From an uncultured Lachnospiraceae bacterium (GTDB taxonomy: Bacteria > Bacillota > Clostridia > Lachnospirales > Lachnospiraceae): a DNA stretch of 64,000 nt. Below are positions 18,211 to 28,281 of this stretch, piece after piece. Within the stretch, counting starts at the first letter, position 1; every line of letters starts with the position of its first letter. The position numbers and the translations under genes were made by a program. A model generated the notes under the pieces. It worked only from the letters and a program-made list of their open reading frames with translations, was not told the origin of the DNA and ran no database searches. The stretch spans positions 224,587 to 288,586 of the forward strand of contig CALWOX010000003.1 of the NCBI GenBank assembly GCA_944383265.1, read 5' to 3'.

Positions 18211-18523
18211 CTCTGCGCTCCTTCAAAAAAAGGCTTACCTTCTCCGAAAATTCATTCCATTCCTTTTCCAGGGAATCTCTGTAAAGTATCCCCGCCGCCG
18301 TTATATGATAATACTTGCGCGGGGGCCCCTCAGTGGACTCTCTCAAATAGGTCTCAAAATATCTCTCATTTGTGAGTCTTTTTAAGAGCGGATATATAGT
18401 CCCCTCATTGACGTCTATGACCTTGGAGACCTCCTCAACAAGCTCATATCCGTACATATCCCTGTCTCTTACCGATTCAAGCACTATCAGCTCCAGTACT
18501 CCCTTTTTAAACTGTGAATTCAT
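18203..18523 (-). CDS. PadR-family transcriptional regulator
   Basis: 106 aa from the ATG at 18523, with GGAG 9 bases upstream; the frame opens earlier but lacks a site. The winged helix is classic PadR: KGVLELIVLESVRDRDMYGYELVEE (as two stretches), NEGTIYPLLKRLTNERYFE and the PPRKYYHITAAG wing. It should repress its own operon, releasing DNA on binding a ligand or membrane-stress cue. It is the first gene of the padR-DUF1700-membrane protein operon. Confidence 0.92.
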   Translation of the reverse strand: MNSQFKKGVLELIVLESVRDRDMYGYELVEEVSKVIDVNEGTIYPLLKRLTNERYFETYLRESTEGPPRKYYHITAAGILYRDSLEKEWNEFSEKVSLFLKERRDG

Positions 18524-18548
18524 TACTTTTACTCCTTGAACTGTTATT

Positions 18549-18577
18549 ATAGTATACCAACTACTATGTAATGTCAA
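18549..18577 (-). promoter_or_regulatory. Promoter of the padR operon with likely operator
   Basis: Read leftward, TTGACA (18572-18577) is followed 17 bases on by TACTAT and overlapping TATACT/TATAAT boxes. The region contains AGTA/TACT dyads over the -10 box, a plausible PadR self-binding site. Confidence 0.6.
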
Positions 18578-18654
18578 GTACTGTGATAAAAATAATAGCA
18601 ACCTTTAAACTCAGGCTGCTATTACATATACGATATCATATAAAGTTCTTATCT

Positions 18655-18981
18655 TCAGCTGTTTTTAGCCTTATATCCCTCGCCCCAATTCCACATAGCG
18701 TCAAGTATAGGTTTCAGGCTTTTTCCCAGCTCCGTAAGGCTGTACTCGACCCTCGGAGGCACCTCCGCATATACTTTTCTATTTACAAGGCCCTTTTCCT
18801 CCATGTCCCTCAGCTGAGCGGTCAAGACCTTCTGAGAGACATTACCTACAGACTTTTTTAATTCTCCGAAGCGCTTTGTGCCGGGCATCAGGTCTCTCAA
18901 TATCAGCACCTTCCACTTATCTCCTATCAGCATAAGCGTTGTCTCCACCGGGCAGGCAGGCAATTCTCTTATTGTTTGCAT
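18655..18981 (-). CDS. HxlR-family transcriptional regulator
   Basis: 108 aa from the ATG at 18981, with GGAGA 9 bases before it; the frame extends 55 codons further upstream without a site. It carries the HxlR signature: Cys near the N-terminus (ELPACPVETTL), LIGDKWKVLILRDL, then FGELKKSVGNVSQKVLTAQL as the recognition helix and VEYSLTELG as the wing. It is divergent from a flavin-oxidase-like gene 263 bp away, which it probably controls, perhaps via the redox-sensitive Cys seen in several family members. Confidence 0.9.
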   Translation of the reverse strand: MQTIRELPACPVETTLMLIGDKWKVLILRDLMPGTKRFGELKKSVGNVSQKVLTAQLRDMEEKGLVNRKVYAEVPPRVEYSLTELGKSLKPILDAMWNWGEGYKAKNS

Positions 18982-19244
18982 AGGCTGCAGTCTCCTTTTT
19001 TCAGCTTCAAAATACATAAATATATTTTTATTATAACTCTTTACAGCATAAAATACAGCAAATTTTATATTTGTATACGATAATTCTGCAAGTGTACCCG
19101 ACAATTCCGGATATAAGATATTTAAGTATTTCTTCAATAGTATCATTCCGGTAACTACGGCACAATAAAGTGCTTACTTCACATATACCTGAATTTTCAT
19201 TACAATCAAGCCATAAACAAAAACGGTTTTAAACGGAGGCCGGC

Positions 19245-19676
19245 ATGCAGACGACAGATTATCTCAAATATATAACAGATGAAATTCATTCAGCCGTCTT
19301 TGCCACTATCGACAGAGACGGTCGCCCTGTGACCTGTGCCATCGATATCATGGACTATGATGAGTCCGGGCTTTACTTTCTGACGGCAAGGGGCAAGAGC
19401 TTTTATGAAAGGCTTAAGGCAAATGAAAATATTTCCTTTACCTCCATGAAGGGAAAAGACACACTTTCCTGTACAGCTGTGTCTGTGCAGGGCAAGGCAA
19501 AGGAAACAGGACCTATGAGGCTGTCTCGACTTTTTGAGAAAAATCCGTACATGGAAAAGATCTATCCCGATCCCGCCTCAAGAACCGCTCTTACTGTATT
19601 TAAAATATATGAAGGAAGCATTGTGGGAATTGCCTTGAGATATGTCCCAAATCGGCTATTGAAAAAAGAGAAATAA
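19245..19676 (+). CDS. Pyridoxamine 5'-phosphate oxidase-like flavin protein
   Basis: 143 aa, a small split-barrel FMN-binding protein of the PNPOx-like family. TTDYLKYITDEIHSAVFATIDRDG (in two stretches) and GLYFLTARGKSFYERLKAN match the fold. Such proteins bind FMN, F420 or heme and reduce small electrophiles; the substrate is unknown. GGAGG lies 7 bases before the ATG. It is transcribed away from the HxlR regulator, a common redox-response pairing, and ends at a strong terminator. Confidence 0.85.
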   Translation: MQTTDYLKYITDEIHSAVFATIDRDGRPVTCAIDIMDYDESGLYFLTARGKSFYERLKANENISFTSMKGKDTLSCTAVSVQGKAKETGPMRLSRLFEKNPYMEKIYPDPASRTALTVFKIYEGSIVGIALRYVPNRLLKKEK

Positions 19677-19692
19677 AAGAATAAAAAATATA

Positions 19693-19757
19693 TCTGAAAT
19701 ATTATCAGAGCAACTTGTCCATAGGGCTTCCTTCCCCGATAATATTTCAGACTTTTT
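19693..19757 (+). terminator. Bidirectional terminator between the PNPOx-like gene and lepA
   Basis: TCTGAAATATTATC (19693-19706) pairs perfectly with GATAATATTTCAGA (19738-19751) over 14 bp. CTTTTTATA follows on the right and TATATTTTTTATT in the leftward sense. Confidence 0.85.
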
Positions 19758-19813
19758 ATATCACTTATTTAGGATTTTATAAGCTTTCGCTTTTAGGGAT
19801 TTTATATTTATAA

Positions 19814-21631
19814 TTACTCATCATCAAGCTTGAGCACAGACATGAAGGCCTGCTGTGGTATCACGACATTTCCTACCTGTCTCATACGCTTCTTGCCTTC
19901 CTTCTGCTTTTCGAGGAGCTTCTTCTTTCTGGAGATATCTCCGCCGTAGCACTTGGCAAGCACGTCCTTCCTTAAGGCCTTTATGGTCTCTCTTGCGATT
20001 ATCTTTCCGCCTACAGCCGCCTGTATGGGTATCTCAAAGAGCTGTCTGGGTATCTCCTCCTTAAGCTTTTCGCACATCTTTCTTCCTCTCTCATATGCGG
20101 AATCGGCATGTACGATAAAGGATAAGGCGTCGACTTCCTCGCGGTTTACAAGTATGTCGAGCTTTACGAGCTTTGACTGCTGATATCCCTTTAAGCTGTA
20201 GTCGAAGGATGCGTATCCGCGGCTCCTTGATTTGAGAGCATCAAAGAAATCGTATATTATCTCATTTAAGGGGAGCTCATACTTAAGGAGCGCTCTCGTC
20301 TCCTCCATATACTCCATTCCCTTATAGACTCCTCGTCTCTCCTGGCAGAGCTTCATTATGGCTCCCACAAACTCCGTAGTCACCATTATCTCGGCGTCTA
20401 CTATAGGCTCCTCCATATACTCTATCTCGGAAGGATCAGGAAGATTTGTGGGATTGGTAAGATCAATTACCTCACCGTTTGTCTTATGGATCTTGTAGAC
20501 AACAGATGGTGCTGTTGTAACAAGGTCAAGGTCATACTCTCGCTCCAGCCTCTCCTGTATAATTTCAAGATGCAGCAGTCCCAGAAATCCGCATCTGAAG
20601 CCGAATCCGAGGGCCACAGAGGTCTCAGGCTCGTAAAACAGTGATGCATCATTAAGCTCGAGCTTTTCAAGGGCTTCTCTCAGGTCAGGATACTTCGCTC
20701 CGTCTGCAGGGTAAAGTCCGCAGTAAACCATAGGCGTCACCTTCTTATATCCGGGAAGGGGCTCATCAGCAGGGTTATCCCTGCCTGTAACTGTGTCTCC
20801 GACCTCTGTAGTCTGTATATTTTTTATGGAAGCTGTAATGTAGCCTACCATTCCCGCGGAAAGCTCATCACAGGGTATGAACTGTCCCGGTCCGAAATAT
20901 CCTACCTCAACCACATCATACTCGGCACCTGTCGCCATCATCCTTATAGGCATACCCTTTTTGATGGTGCCCTCCTTAACGCGGCAGAAAACTATTACTC
21001 CCTTATAAGGGTCATAGACGGAATCAAATATGAGAGCCTTGAGTGGAGCCTCGGGATCTCCTGTAGGCGGCGGAAGCTTCTTTACTATATCCTCAAGAAC
21101 CTCCTCCACATTGAGTCCTGTTTTTGCGGATATCCTCGGGGCATCCTCGGCCTCTATACCTATTACATCCTCTATCTCCCTTGCCACTCTGTCGGGCTCG
21201 GCGCTCGGAAGGTCTACCTTATTAATAACGGGAAATACCTCCAGGTCATGGTCGAGAGCCAGGTATACATTGGCCAGAGTCTGGGCCTCTATTCCCTGGG
21301 CCGCATCCACCACCAAGACCGCTCCGTCACAGGCGGCAAGAGAACGGGATACCTCATAATTGAAATCCACATGGCCTGGAGTGTCTATAAGGTTTAAAAT
21401 ATACTCCTTTCCGTCCTTTGCCTTATAGACTGTTCTGACAGTCTGAGCCTTTATTGTGATTCCTCTCTCCCTCTCAAGATCCATATTGTCAAGCACCTGG
21501 GACTGCATCTCCCTCTTTGTAAGGAGTCCCGTCATCTCGATAATGCGGTCCGCAAGAGTTGATTTTCCGTGGTCTATGTGGGCTATTATACAAAAATTTC
21601 TTATTAAGCTTTGATCTGTTTTATTTGACAT
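19814..21631 (-). CDS. lepA: Elongation factor 4 (LepA) GTPase
   Basis: 605 aa translational GTPase acting on ribosomes. G1 is AHIDHGKS (about 17-24), the switch region is [10 protein letters not shown]3 is DTPGHVD (about 83-89), G4 is NKVDLP (about 137-142). Domain II, the EF-G-like domains and the LepA C-terminal domain ([36 protein letters not shown] in stretches) are all present. It promotes back-translocation or initiation quality control. It is monocistronic and convergent with the PNPOx-like gene. Confidence 0.97.
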   Translation of the reverse strand: MSNKTDQSLIRNFCIIAHIDHGKSTLADRIIEMTGLLTKREMQSQVLDNMDLERERGITIKAQTVRTVYKAKDGKEYILNLIDTPGHVDFNYEVSRSLAACDGAVLVVDAAQGIEAQTLANVYLALDHDLEVFPVINKVDLPSAEPDRVAREIEDVIGIEAEDAPRISAKTGLNVEEVLEDIVKKLPPPTGDPEAPLKALIFDSVYDPYKGVIVFCRVKEGTIKKGMPIRMMATGAEYDVVEVGYFGPGQFIPCDELSAGMVGYITASIKNIQTTEVGDTVTGRDNPADEPLPGYKKVTPMVYCGLYPADGAKYPDLREALEKLELNDASLFYEPETSVALGFGFRCGFLGLLHLEIIQERLEREYDLDLVTTAPSVVYKIHKTNGEVIDLTNPTNLPDPSEIEYMEEPIVDAEIMVTTEFVGAIMKLCQERRGVYKGMEYMEETRALLKYELPLNEIIYDFFDALKSRSRGYASFDYSLKGYQQSKLVKLDILVNREEVDALSFIVHADSAYERGRKMCEKLKEEIPRQLFEIPIQAAVGGKIIARETIKALRKDVLAKCYGGDISRKKKLLEKQKEGKKRMRQVGNVVIPQQAFMSVLKLDDE

Positions 21632-21706
21632 GAGGAAATAATAGCATTTTTTGACATGGCTTGCAATATTTCTTTATTTTCTTTGACTTTTTCTCCAAAT
21701 AATCAC

Positions 21707-21735
21707 TTGACATATATCCTTTAAGCCTATAGAAT
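21707..21735 (+). promoter_or_regulatory. Sigma-A promoter of rpsT
   Basis: TTGACA at 21707-21712 and TAGAAT at 21730-21735 with an ideal 17-base spacer. It lies about 77 bases before the rpsT start codon, leaving an untranslated leader of about 70 bases. Confidence 0.8.
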
Positions 21736-21812
21736 AAATAAGAATGTTTACACCAAACTGTCCGTGTCCGGATTGATGGAAACAATAATATTTGAAAAAG
21801 GAGGTGTAACCC

Positions 21813-22076
21813 ATGGCAAATATTAAGTCAGCTAAGAAGAGGATTCTGGTTATCCAGACAAAAACAGCACGCAATAAATCAATCAGATCTAAGGTTAAGA
21901 CTTTCATAAAGAAGGTTGAGGCTGCTATCGCGGCTAATGATAAGGCAGCAGCTCAGAGCGCTCTTTCAGTCGCTGTATCAGAGATCAGCAAGGCTCAGAG
22001 CAAGGGAGTTTATCATGCTAATACCGCTTCAAGAAAGATCTCAAGACTTTCAAAGGCAGTTGCAGCTATGAACTAA
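21813..22076 (+). CDS. rpsT: 30S ribosomal protein S20
   Basis: 87 aa, Lys/Ala-rich three-helix protein that binds 16S rRNA. It begins MANIKSAKKRILVIQTKTAR and ends with the usual hydrophobic helix, the normal family length. AAGGAGGTG lies 7 bases before the ATG. It is a single-gene transcript with its own promoter and terminator, divergent from lepA, an arrangement common in Clostridia. Codon use is the most optimised of the window. Confidence 0.97.
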   Translation: MANIKSAKKRILVIQTKTARNKSIRSKVKTFIKKVEAAIAANDKAAAQSALSVAVSEISKAQSKGVYHANTASRKISRLSKAVAAMN

Positions 22077-22114
22077 TCCGAACCTGATATCTATTACATA
22101 AAGACATCAAATTA

Positions 22115-22150
22115 AAAGCTTCAGGAATGACCCGCCTGAAGCTTTATTTT
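22115..22150 (+). terminator. Terminator between rpsT and tex
   Basis: AAAGCTTCAGG (22115-22125) pairs with CCTGAAGCTTT (22135-22145), an 11-bp perfect stem followed by ATTTTTA. It can also act leftward on tex (TTTTAATTT). Confidence 0.85.
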
Positions 22151-22218
22151 TATGTTTTCTTCGATATTGATATCAAAGTCATGCCTTATAAGAAACTCGT
22201 TTACAATGCTGCAATGAA

Positions 22219-24492
22219 TTACTTTCCTGCGTTCTTCATACTGAGTGATATCCTTTTTTTCTCACAGTCTGCTGAAATCACTCTGACATCGACTACCTGC
22301 CCTACCTTGACTACATCCATGGGATGCTTTACAAACCTGTCTGAAAGCTCTGATATATGCACAAGCCCATCCTGATGCACTCCTATATCCACAAAGGCAC
22401 CAAAATCAGTTATATTCCTCACAGTTCCCTTAAGCAGCATTCCCGGCTTTAAGTCCTCTATTTCAAGTACATCAGATTTTAAAAGAGGTTTTGGCATGTC
22501 GTCTCTGGGGTCTCTCCCCGGTCTTTCAAGCTCGTCTGCTATATCCGAGAGAGTATACTCACCGATACCAAGCTCTTTTGAAAGCTCCGAAAGGCCTCCC
22601 TTTTTTGAAAGCACAGCCTCTCTTATACTTCCTTTTGTGATTTTTTCACTTCCGGAAGCCCCGGAGCCCGCTTTTTTTATTCTTTCGGAAAGCTCCTCCT
22701 TAGGTATGCCAAGTATAGCCAATAGTTTCTCCGCAGCCTCATAGCTCTCAGGGTGAACTGCTGTCGCATCAAGAGGCTCGCTGCCTCCCCTTATCCGCAT
22801 AAAGCCTGCAGACTGTTCAAAGGCCTTGGGGCCAAGCTTGGGAACCTTCAAAAGCTCTCTTCTTGTCTTAAAGCCTCCGTTTTCCTGACGATAGACGACT
22901 ATATTTTTTGCAACGGTCTTGCTTATTCCCGATACTCTGCAAAGCAGCGCAGCAGATGCTGTGTTCAGATCGACACCTACGCTGTTTACACAGTCCTCAA
23001 CCACATTTTCGAGGGTCTCTGAAAGCTTTGTTCTGTTAAGGTCATGCTGATACTGTCCGACACCTATCGACTCGGGCTCTATCTTTACAAGCTCCGACAG
23101 AGGATCCTCAAGCCTCCTTGCTATAGATGCGGCGCTTCTTTGCCCTACGTCAAATTCAGGGAATTCCTCGGCCCCTGCCTTGCTTGCGGAATATACACTG
23201 GCTCCTGCCTCATTTACGATCACATAGGGAATTCCGAGCTTTGCTATAACGCTCTCCGACTCCCTTGAAGCTGTGCCGTTTCCCAAAGAGATGACATCCA
23301 CCTTATATTTTTTAATTATGTCCCTTAATATATCAAGAGATTCCTCCACCTTGTTTTGAGGAGCCATAGGATAGATGACTGTTGTATACAGTATTTTTCC
23401 TGTGCTGTCCGCCACAGCAAGCTTGCAGCCTGTCCTGAAAGCGGGATCCCAGCCGAGTACGGTTTTCCCTGCAACAGGGGGCTGCATAAGAAGCTGTCTC
23501 AGATTTTCCGCAAACACCTTTATGGCTCCGGCTTGAGCCTTGTCCGTAAGCTCTCCTCTTATCTCATTTTCTATGGAGGGAGCTATGAGCCTCCTGTATG
23601 CGTCCTCAGCTGCATCGGACAATACTTTTTCTGTATCTGAAGGCAATCTCCCCGCACCGCATATCCTCTCCCTGCTTTTTAGGGCTTCCTTTTTCACAGA
23701 GGACTTGAGATATTCTATACTGTCATCATCAATTCCCGAAAGCTTCACAGTAAGGACCTTTTCTTTTTCACCTCTGTCTATAGCAAGTATCCTGTGGCCT
23801 GCAAGCCTTTTTACAGGCTCGCTGAACCTGTAGTACATTTCATAGACAGACTTTATGCTCTCATCCTTTGCGGAGACAGCTATGACACCCCTTTCAAATG
23901 CAGCTCTCCTTATGTGCTGTCTGAAAGCCGCATTATCAGATATCTCCTCAGCAATTATATCAGACGCCCCGGCTATAGCCTCATCGGCTGAATTCACATC
24001 TTTTTCGGATGAAATATATTTTTTTGCCTCAACAAAAAGGCTCTCCGAGTTGCCCCCTGAGCTGATAAAATCGGCAAGAGGCTTAAGCCCCTTTTCCTTT
24101 GCCGCCGAAGCTCTTGTCCTTTTTTTCTGCTTGTATGGTCTGTATATATCTTCAAGCTTTACAAGGCTTTCAGCCTCGTTTATCTCCCTCTCAAGCTCCG
24201 TTGTGAGCCTTCCCTGCTCGTCTATACTTTGAAGGACTGTGGTCTTTCTGTCCCAAAGTCCCCTCAAATATTTCAGCCTCTCCTCAAATGCTCTCAGCAC
24301 CTCGTCATTCAGGTTCCCTGTGGCTTCCTTTCTGTAGCGGGCTATAAAGGGTATGGTATTCCCCTCGTCTATAAGCTTTATTACGGCCTCAGTCTGAGAA
24401 GGCTTTATGGAAAGCTCTCTTGAAATGATCTTTTCTATCCCGGGCTTTGCCTGCTTTTTTGAAGTCTTGTCTTTTTCCTCTGCATTTTTCAT
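22219..24492 (-). CDS. tex: Tex-family RNA-binding transcription accessory protein
   Basis: 757 aa, full length. The N-terminal Tex helical region is followed by a YqgF/RuvC-like nuclease fold (VLGWDPAFRTGCKLAV near 343), a helix-hairpin-helix pair (GVDLNTASAALLCRVSG and LKVPKLGPKAFEQSAG, about 510-580) and an S1 domain at about 682-752 (LLKGTVRNITDFGAFVDIGV). The diagnostic RSAASIARRLEDPLSELVKI is present. It binds nucleic acid and is linked to transcription and RNA turnover. It precedes holA by 14 bp in the same orientation, so the two may be co-transcribed. Confidence 0.95.
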   Translation of the reverse strand: MKNAEEKDKTSKKQAKPGIEKIISRELSIKPSQTEAVIKLIDEGNTIPFIARYRKEATGNLNDEVLRAFEERLKYLRGLWDRKTTVLQSIDEQGRLTTELEREINEAESLVKLEDIYRPYKQKKRTRASAAKEKGLKPLADFISSGGNSESLFVEAKKYISSEKDVNSADEAIAGASDIIAEEISDNAAFRQHIRRAAFERGVIAVSAKDESIKSVYEMYYRFSEPVKRLAGHRILAIDRGEKEKVLTVKLSGIDDDSIEYLKSSVKKEALKSRERICGAGRLPSDTEKVLSDAAEDAYRRLIAPSIENEIRGELTDKAQAGAIKVFAENLRQLLMQPPVAGKTVLGWDPAFRTGCKLAVADSTGKILYTTVIYPMAPQNKVEESLDILRDIIKKYKVDVISLGNGTASRESESVIAKLGIPYVIVNEAGASVYSASKAGAEEFPEFDVGQRSAASIARRLEDPLSELVKIEPESIGVGQYQHDLNRTKLSETLENVVEDCVNSVGVDLNTASAALLCRVSGISKTVAKNIVVYRQENGGFKTRRELLKVPKLGPKAFEQSAGFMRIRGGSEPLDATAVHPESYEAAEKLLAILGIPKEELSERIKKAGSGASGSEKITKGSIREAVLSKKGGLSELSKELGIGEYTLSDIADELERPGRDPRDDMPKPLLKSDVLEIEDLKPGMLLKGTVRNITDFGAFVDIGVHQDGLVHISELSDRFVKHPMDVVKVGQVVDVRVISADCEKKRISLSMKNAGK

Positions 24493-24506
24493 TTTGTTTT
24501 TTTACC

Positions 24507-25499
24507 TCATTCTGTAAGAAGTATCTCCACTGCAAGTCTGTCGCTGATCTCTCCCGATTTTACCGCTGTCTCAAGCTCCACCGCCCTCTCAAGATATCGC
24601 CTTGCATCTGACATCCTGAGTCTTGAGGACTGTTCTCTCAGCCTCCTTGCAAGCCATGGCTGAATCTCCATTTTTGAGGCTGCCTCAGCCTCAGCTGCCC
24701 CGGCGGCCAAGAGTTCCTTTAACATATATACCTGATTGAACTGCTTTTCCAGCATTACAAGTACCTTCATGGGTGCTGTCTTTATTGAAAGCATCTCCTC
24801 AAACAGCCTCAAAGCCCTTACTGTATTTCCCTCAAGCTTTGCGGAAAGCATATCAAAAACTTTCTCGGAAATATTTTTTGAGCAAATGGCATCTATATCG
24901 CCGTCCGTTATCTCAGCTCCCGCTTCTCTCCCGTATGTATATGTTATCAGCTTTTCCAGCTCGTTTTTCACATTAAAGAGGTCATATCCTGTAAGGCCCA
25001 AAAGTCTGTTAAGGCTCCTCGATGATATGCTCCTTTCCTCTTTCTGAAGCATTTTTTTGACACTGTCTCTGATCCTTGCCTGCTGTGCCTCAGCCTCCTT
25101 ATAAGAAAGAGATTCCGTCTTTACGAATTTATATATCTCTCCCCTATCCCTGATAAGCTTGTAAAGCTTATTGGCGGCATCCGTCTCATTCTCCACAAAT
25201 ATCATTACAGTGGAAGCACACAGAGAAGAAAGGAGCTCCGGGGCTTCCTCACCGGAAGCTCCCTTAAACCACCCAGTCTCCTCAAGGAGTATTACTCTGT
25301 GATCCTGCATAAAGGGCATAGTCTCAGAAAGGGCCCTTATCTCATTTATATCCTGCTCCCTGCCTCTGAACTCGTTGAAATTAAGGCTTCCCTCAACGTC
25401 AAAGCGTTTTAAAAGCTCATTTTTTTTCTCCAGCTTTAAATATTCCTCATCTCCGCATATGAGATACAGATTTTTCATTTCCCTGGGCATTGTTCTCAT
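24507..25499 (-). CDS. holA: DNA polymerase III subunit delta
   Basis: 330 aa clamp-loader wrench subunit. It starts MRTMPREMKNLYLICGDEEYL with the AAA-like N-terminal fold. ETMPFMQDHRVILLEE near residue 58 is the family core, and the C-terminal helical domain ends with RYLERAVELETAVKSGEISD. It opens the beta clamp as part of the pol III loader. Placement directly behind comEC (79 bp) is the standard Bacillota order. Confidence 0.93.
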   Translation of the reverse strand: MRTMPREMKNLYLICGDEEYLKLEKKNELLKRFDVEGSLNFNEFRGREQDINEIRALSETMPFMQDHRVILLEETGWFKGASGEEAPELLSSLCASTVMIFVENETDAANKLYKLIRDRGEIYKFVKTESLSYKEAEAQQARIRDSVKKMLQKEERSISSRSLNRLLGLTGYDLFNVKNELEKLITYTYGREAGAEITDGDIDAICSKNISEKVFDMLSAKLEGNTVRALRLFEEMLSIKTAPMKVLVMLEKQFNQVYMLKELLAAGAAEAEAASKMEIQPWLARRLREQSSRLRMSDARRYLERAVELETAVKSGEISDRLAVEILLTE

Positions 25500-25578
25500 T
25501 CCTTAAAATTTTTGGGCCAAAAGGCCTCTCGTTGTCTCCTAAAATAGGATAAACTCAAAGCCTCTCCCCGTCAATAAC

Positions 25579-28197
25579 TTAATAATATGTGTCTGTAATA
25601 AGCCTCCTTCCGTCCGTAGTAAGTCTTATGGCACCACTTTTTGCAGGTTCAAGAAGCTTAACGCCCTCCTCATTGAGCCTTTCCGTAACTTCAGGTGAAG
25701 GATGTCCGTAGCTGTTTCCCTCTCCATAGGAAAGTATGGCATATTCAGGCTTGACAAAAGATAAAAGCTTTGCGCAGGTGCTTGTGGCTGAGCCGTGATG
25801 ACCGGCCTTAAGTACAGTAAGGCTCATTTTATCGATTCCCTCGTCCCTCATTCTTTTTACCAGCCGCATTTCCTCCTCCTTGGGTGCATCACCTGTAAAA
25901 AGCATTGAAAAGTCCCGATATTCAAGAAGCAAAAAGGCTGAATGAGCATTTGTCTCATCAGATGTTATATTTCCTTCATATATACAGCTTATTTTTATGC
26001 TGTCTGACACGGATAATACAGCTCCCTCATCCATGTACGAGAGCTCTGCCCCTTCGGCCTTTGCAAGCTCCTTCATCTCTCCGTATATATCGTCATTATT
26101 CTCTGCCGCCTTCGGAAGTATAAGTCTTTTTATCCTGATCTTATCCGACTCCTCCATGAGATACTCCTGCCCGCTTATATGGTCTTTGTCTCCATGGCTT
26201 ACTATGGCAAAGTCTATATCCCTGATTCCTTTGGAGAGAAGGAATGGCTCAAGTGTATACTCTCCAAGCTTCTTCTCCGAGCTTGAGCCCCCGTCTATGA
26301 GGATATTCGTATCTTTATATCTTATGAGAAATCCGTCTCCCTGCCCTACATCTATTGCTGTTATCTCAAGCATATGAGGACCCGTCTTGTGAAACACATA
26401 TGAGGACATTATAAGAAAGATAAAAAGAAGAGCCGCAAGTCTCTTTTGGGAAATATTGTAAAAAGACAGCGAAGAAAATATTTGTGAAAAGTATTTTTTA
26501 ATACAGCTTTGAAGCATGCTCTCTTTTATAAAGACGCCCGTAATTCCGAATATCATGCAATAATATATGATTATCGGAAAAATCCCCGGCCTTCCCGCCA
26601 CTATGGAATTTACAGGAAGAGAGGCTGCGAATCTGCATAAAAGCTCATAGAAAGCAAGCAGATAATGTCCTGAGCCTATAAAAAAAGTTGCCGCAGGCGG
26701 AAGCAAAAATCCCATAAAAAGGCCTGCGATACCCGAGTACATTACATAGGCCATAAGCGGTATGACCACCAGATTTAAAAAGAAGGCATAAAGAGGAAAG
26801 GCAAAAAAATGATATAGTACCACAGGAAGTGTAAATATCTGTATGAGTATTCCCATCATGATATTCTTTTTTAAAGGAGACAGTCGGCAGGATGAAAGAG
26901 CATCCTTTCTTAGCTTTATCCTGAGAGACCTCATATGTCTCCTTGCCTCCGAGCCAAAGCGCATATTTCCCTCTTCCCCGTGCTCATTATATCTCCTCAG
27001 CCTGTCCTCCACGTAGTCGGCTCTCATACCGTCCTCTATGCCTGTTATGATCGTGTCACCAAAAAGGCTTATGGCAAATATAGCGGTATACGACAGCTGA
27101 AAGCCGCTTTGAAGGAGCAGATACGGCGATGATATCAGAAGTATGATCGCCGAGAATGCCAGGGCTGACAGGTTGTCGTAGCTCTTTGATTCCCGGGCGG
27201 CAAAGAACCTTGTGGCAAGCATTATCACAGATCTCATGGCAGAGCCCGATGCCCCCGTAAATATCCCATAGCTTATAACGAAAAATGAAGCCGTGGCTCC
27301 CGCTGTAAAAAGGCCTGCACCCGCTTTCAAAACGAGGTTATAGAATACAGAGCCTATAAGGCTTATATGCAATCCCGAGACCGCAAGTATATGGGCTATT
27401 CCCTGAGTCTGATAGAGGTCATTTATCTCCTCATCCATATCGGACTTGTCGCCGAGTATCAGAGCCTTATATATTCCCGCATCCTTTTCAGTCATGATCT
27501 TATCGAATACATCCGCACATTTTTCTCTTAATACCTGCAGAGCCTTAAAATACGGAGATGGAGTATTCTCCGTTATATCTATTTTATCCGCCTTTGCGTT
27601 TAGAGATACATTTAATGAACGAAGGTAGAGCCTGTAATCAAATTCTCCGGGGTTTGAGGTCCCGTCAAAGGCTTCAAGACTTCCTCTAAAGCCTATCCTC
27701 ATTCCGGGATAAAGCTCTTCCGACATGCCGGATCCACCGGAAGCATCATCATAATCATAGATATATATCCTCTTTGAAAGCTTCATGACCTCCTCTCTTT
27801 TCTTTCCTCCGTCAGACGTTGAAAAGATCCTGACGTTTTTAAGCTCGATAAGCCTGTAGTCGCTCTTTTTTTCCACTTTTGATATACTGCCCTCTATATA
27901 TGGCTTTGTGCCGCTCTCATAAAGGGCCTCGCATACAGCCTCATCCCTCTCAAATGCTCTGTAGGACGAACTTGACAGAAATATTCCGAGCAAAAAAAGA
28001 AACAGCGGAAGGATTATTATTTCCCCGCTGTTAAAGCTTTCTCCGGATCCGAGAGCCGATAAAGAAAAGTATACTGTCATTGCGGCAAACAGAAAAGCCG
28101 CCGCAGCTCTCATATAAAAGACCGTTTCCGGCATACCCAAAAGCTCTCCAAGCACGAATACCGCCGCAAAATACATCATAGGTCTTTTTATATTCAA
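25579..28197 (-). CDS. comEC: ComEC/Rec2 DNA uptake channel
   Basis: 872 aa, the usual three-part protein. The N-terminal DUF4131/OB-like part (about 1-220) has two hydrophobic segments. The competence membrane domain (about 230-590) carries ALILGDKSDMDEEINDLYQ, GIAHILAVSGLHISLIGSV and GSAMRSVIMLATR. The C-terminal metallo-beta-lactamase domain starts at AIDVGQGDGFLIRY with DGG and SHGDKDHISG. It transports one DNA strand across the membrane. No frameshift is seen, so the gene could be functional, though no other com genes are in the window. Confidence 0.95.
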   Translation of the reverse strand: MNIKRPMMYFAAVFVLGELLGMPETVFYMRAAAAFLFAAMTVYFSLSALGSGESFNSGEIIILPLFLFLLGIFLSSSSYRAFERDEAVCEALYESGTKPYIEGSISKVEKKSDYRLIELKNVRIFSTSDGGKKREEVMKLSKRIYIYDYDDASGGSGMSEELYPGMRIGFRGSLEAFDGTSNPGEFDYRLYLRSLNVSLNAKADKIDITENTPSPYFKALQVLREKCADVFDKIMTEKDAGIYKALILGDKSDMDEEINDLYQTQGIAHILAVSGLHISLIGSVFYNLVLKAGAGLFTAGATASFFVISYGIFTGASGSAMRSVIMLATRFFAARESKSYDNLSALAFSAIILLISSPYLLLQSGFQLSYTAIFAISLFGDTIITGIEDGMRADYVEDRLRRYNEHGEEGNMRFGSEARRHMRSLRIKLRKDALSSCRLSPLKKNIMMGILIQIFTLPVVLYHFFAFPLYAFFLNLVVIPLMAYVMYSGIAGLFMGFLLPPAATFFIGSGHYLLAFYELLCRFAASLPVNSIVAGRPGIFPIIIYYCMIFGITGVFIKESMLQSCIKKYFSQIFSSLSFYNISQKRLAALLFIFLIMSSYVFHKTGPHMLEITAIDVGQGDGFLIRYKDTNILIDGGSSSEKKLGEYTLEPFLLSKGIRDIDFAIVSHGDKDHISGQEYLMEESDKIRIKRLILPKAAENNDDIYGEMKELAKAEGAELSYMDEGAVLSVSDSIKISCIYEGNITSDETNAHSAFLLLEYRDFSMLFTGDAPKEEEMRLVKRMRDEGIDKMSLTVLKAGHHGSATSTCAKLLSFVKPEYAILSYGEGNSYGHPSPEVTERLNEEGVKLLEPAKSGAIRLTTDGRRLITDTYY

Positions 28198-28281
28198 TTT
28201 TAAAATTTCCTTTTAACGCTTTTATTTTTAAGTTTTATCACGCTTTGGGCCGGCGGACTGTTTCCTTAGGTTTTGATTGAT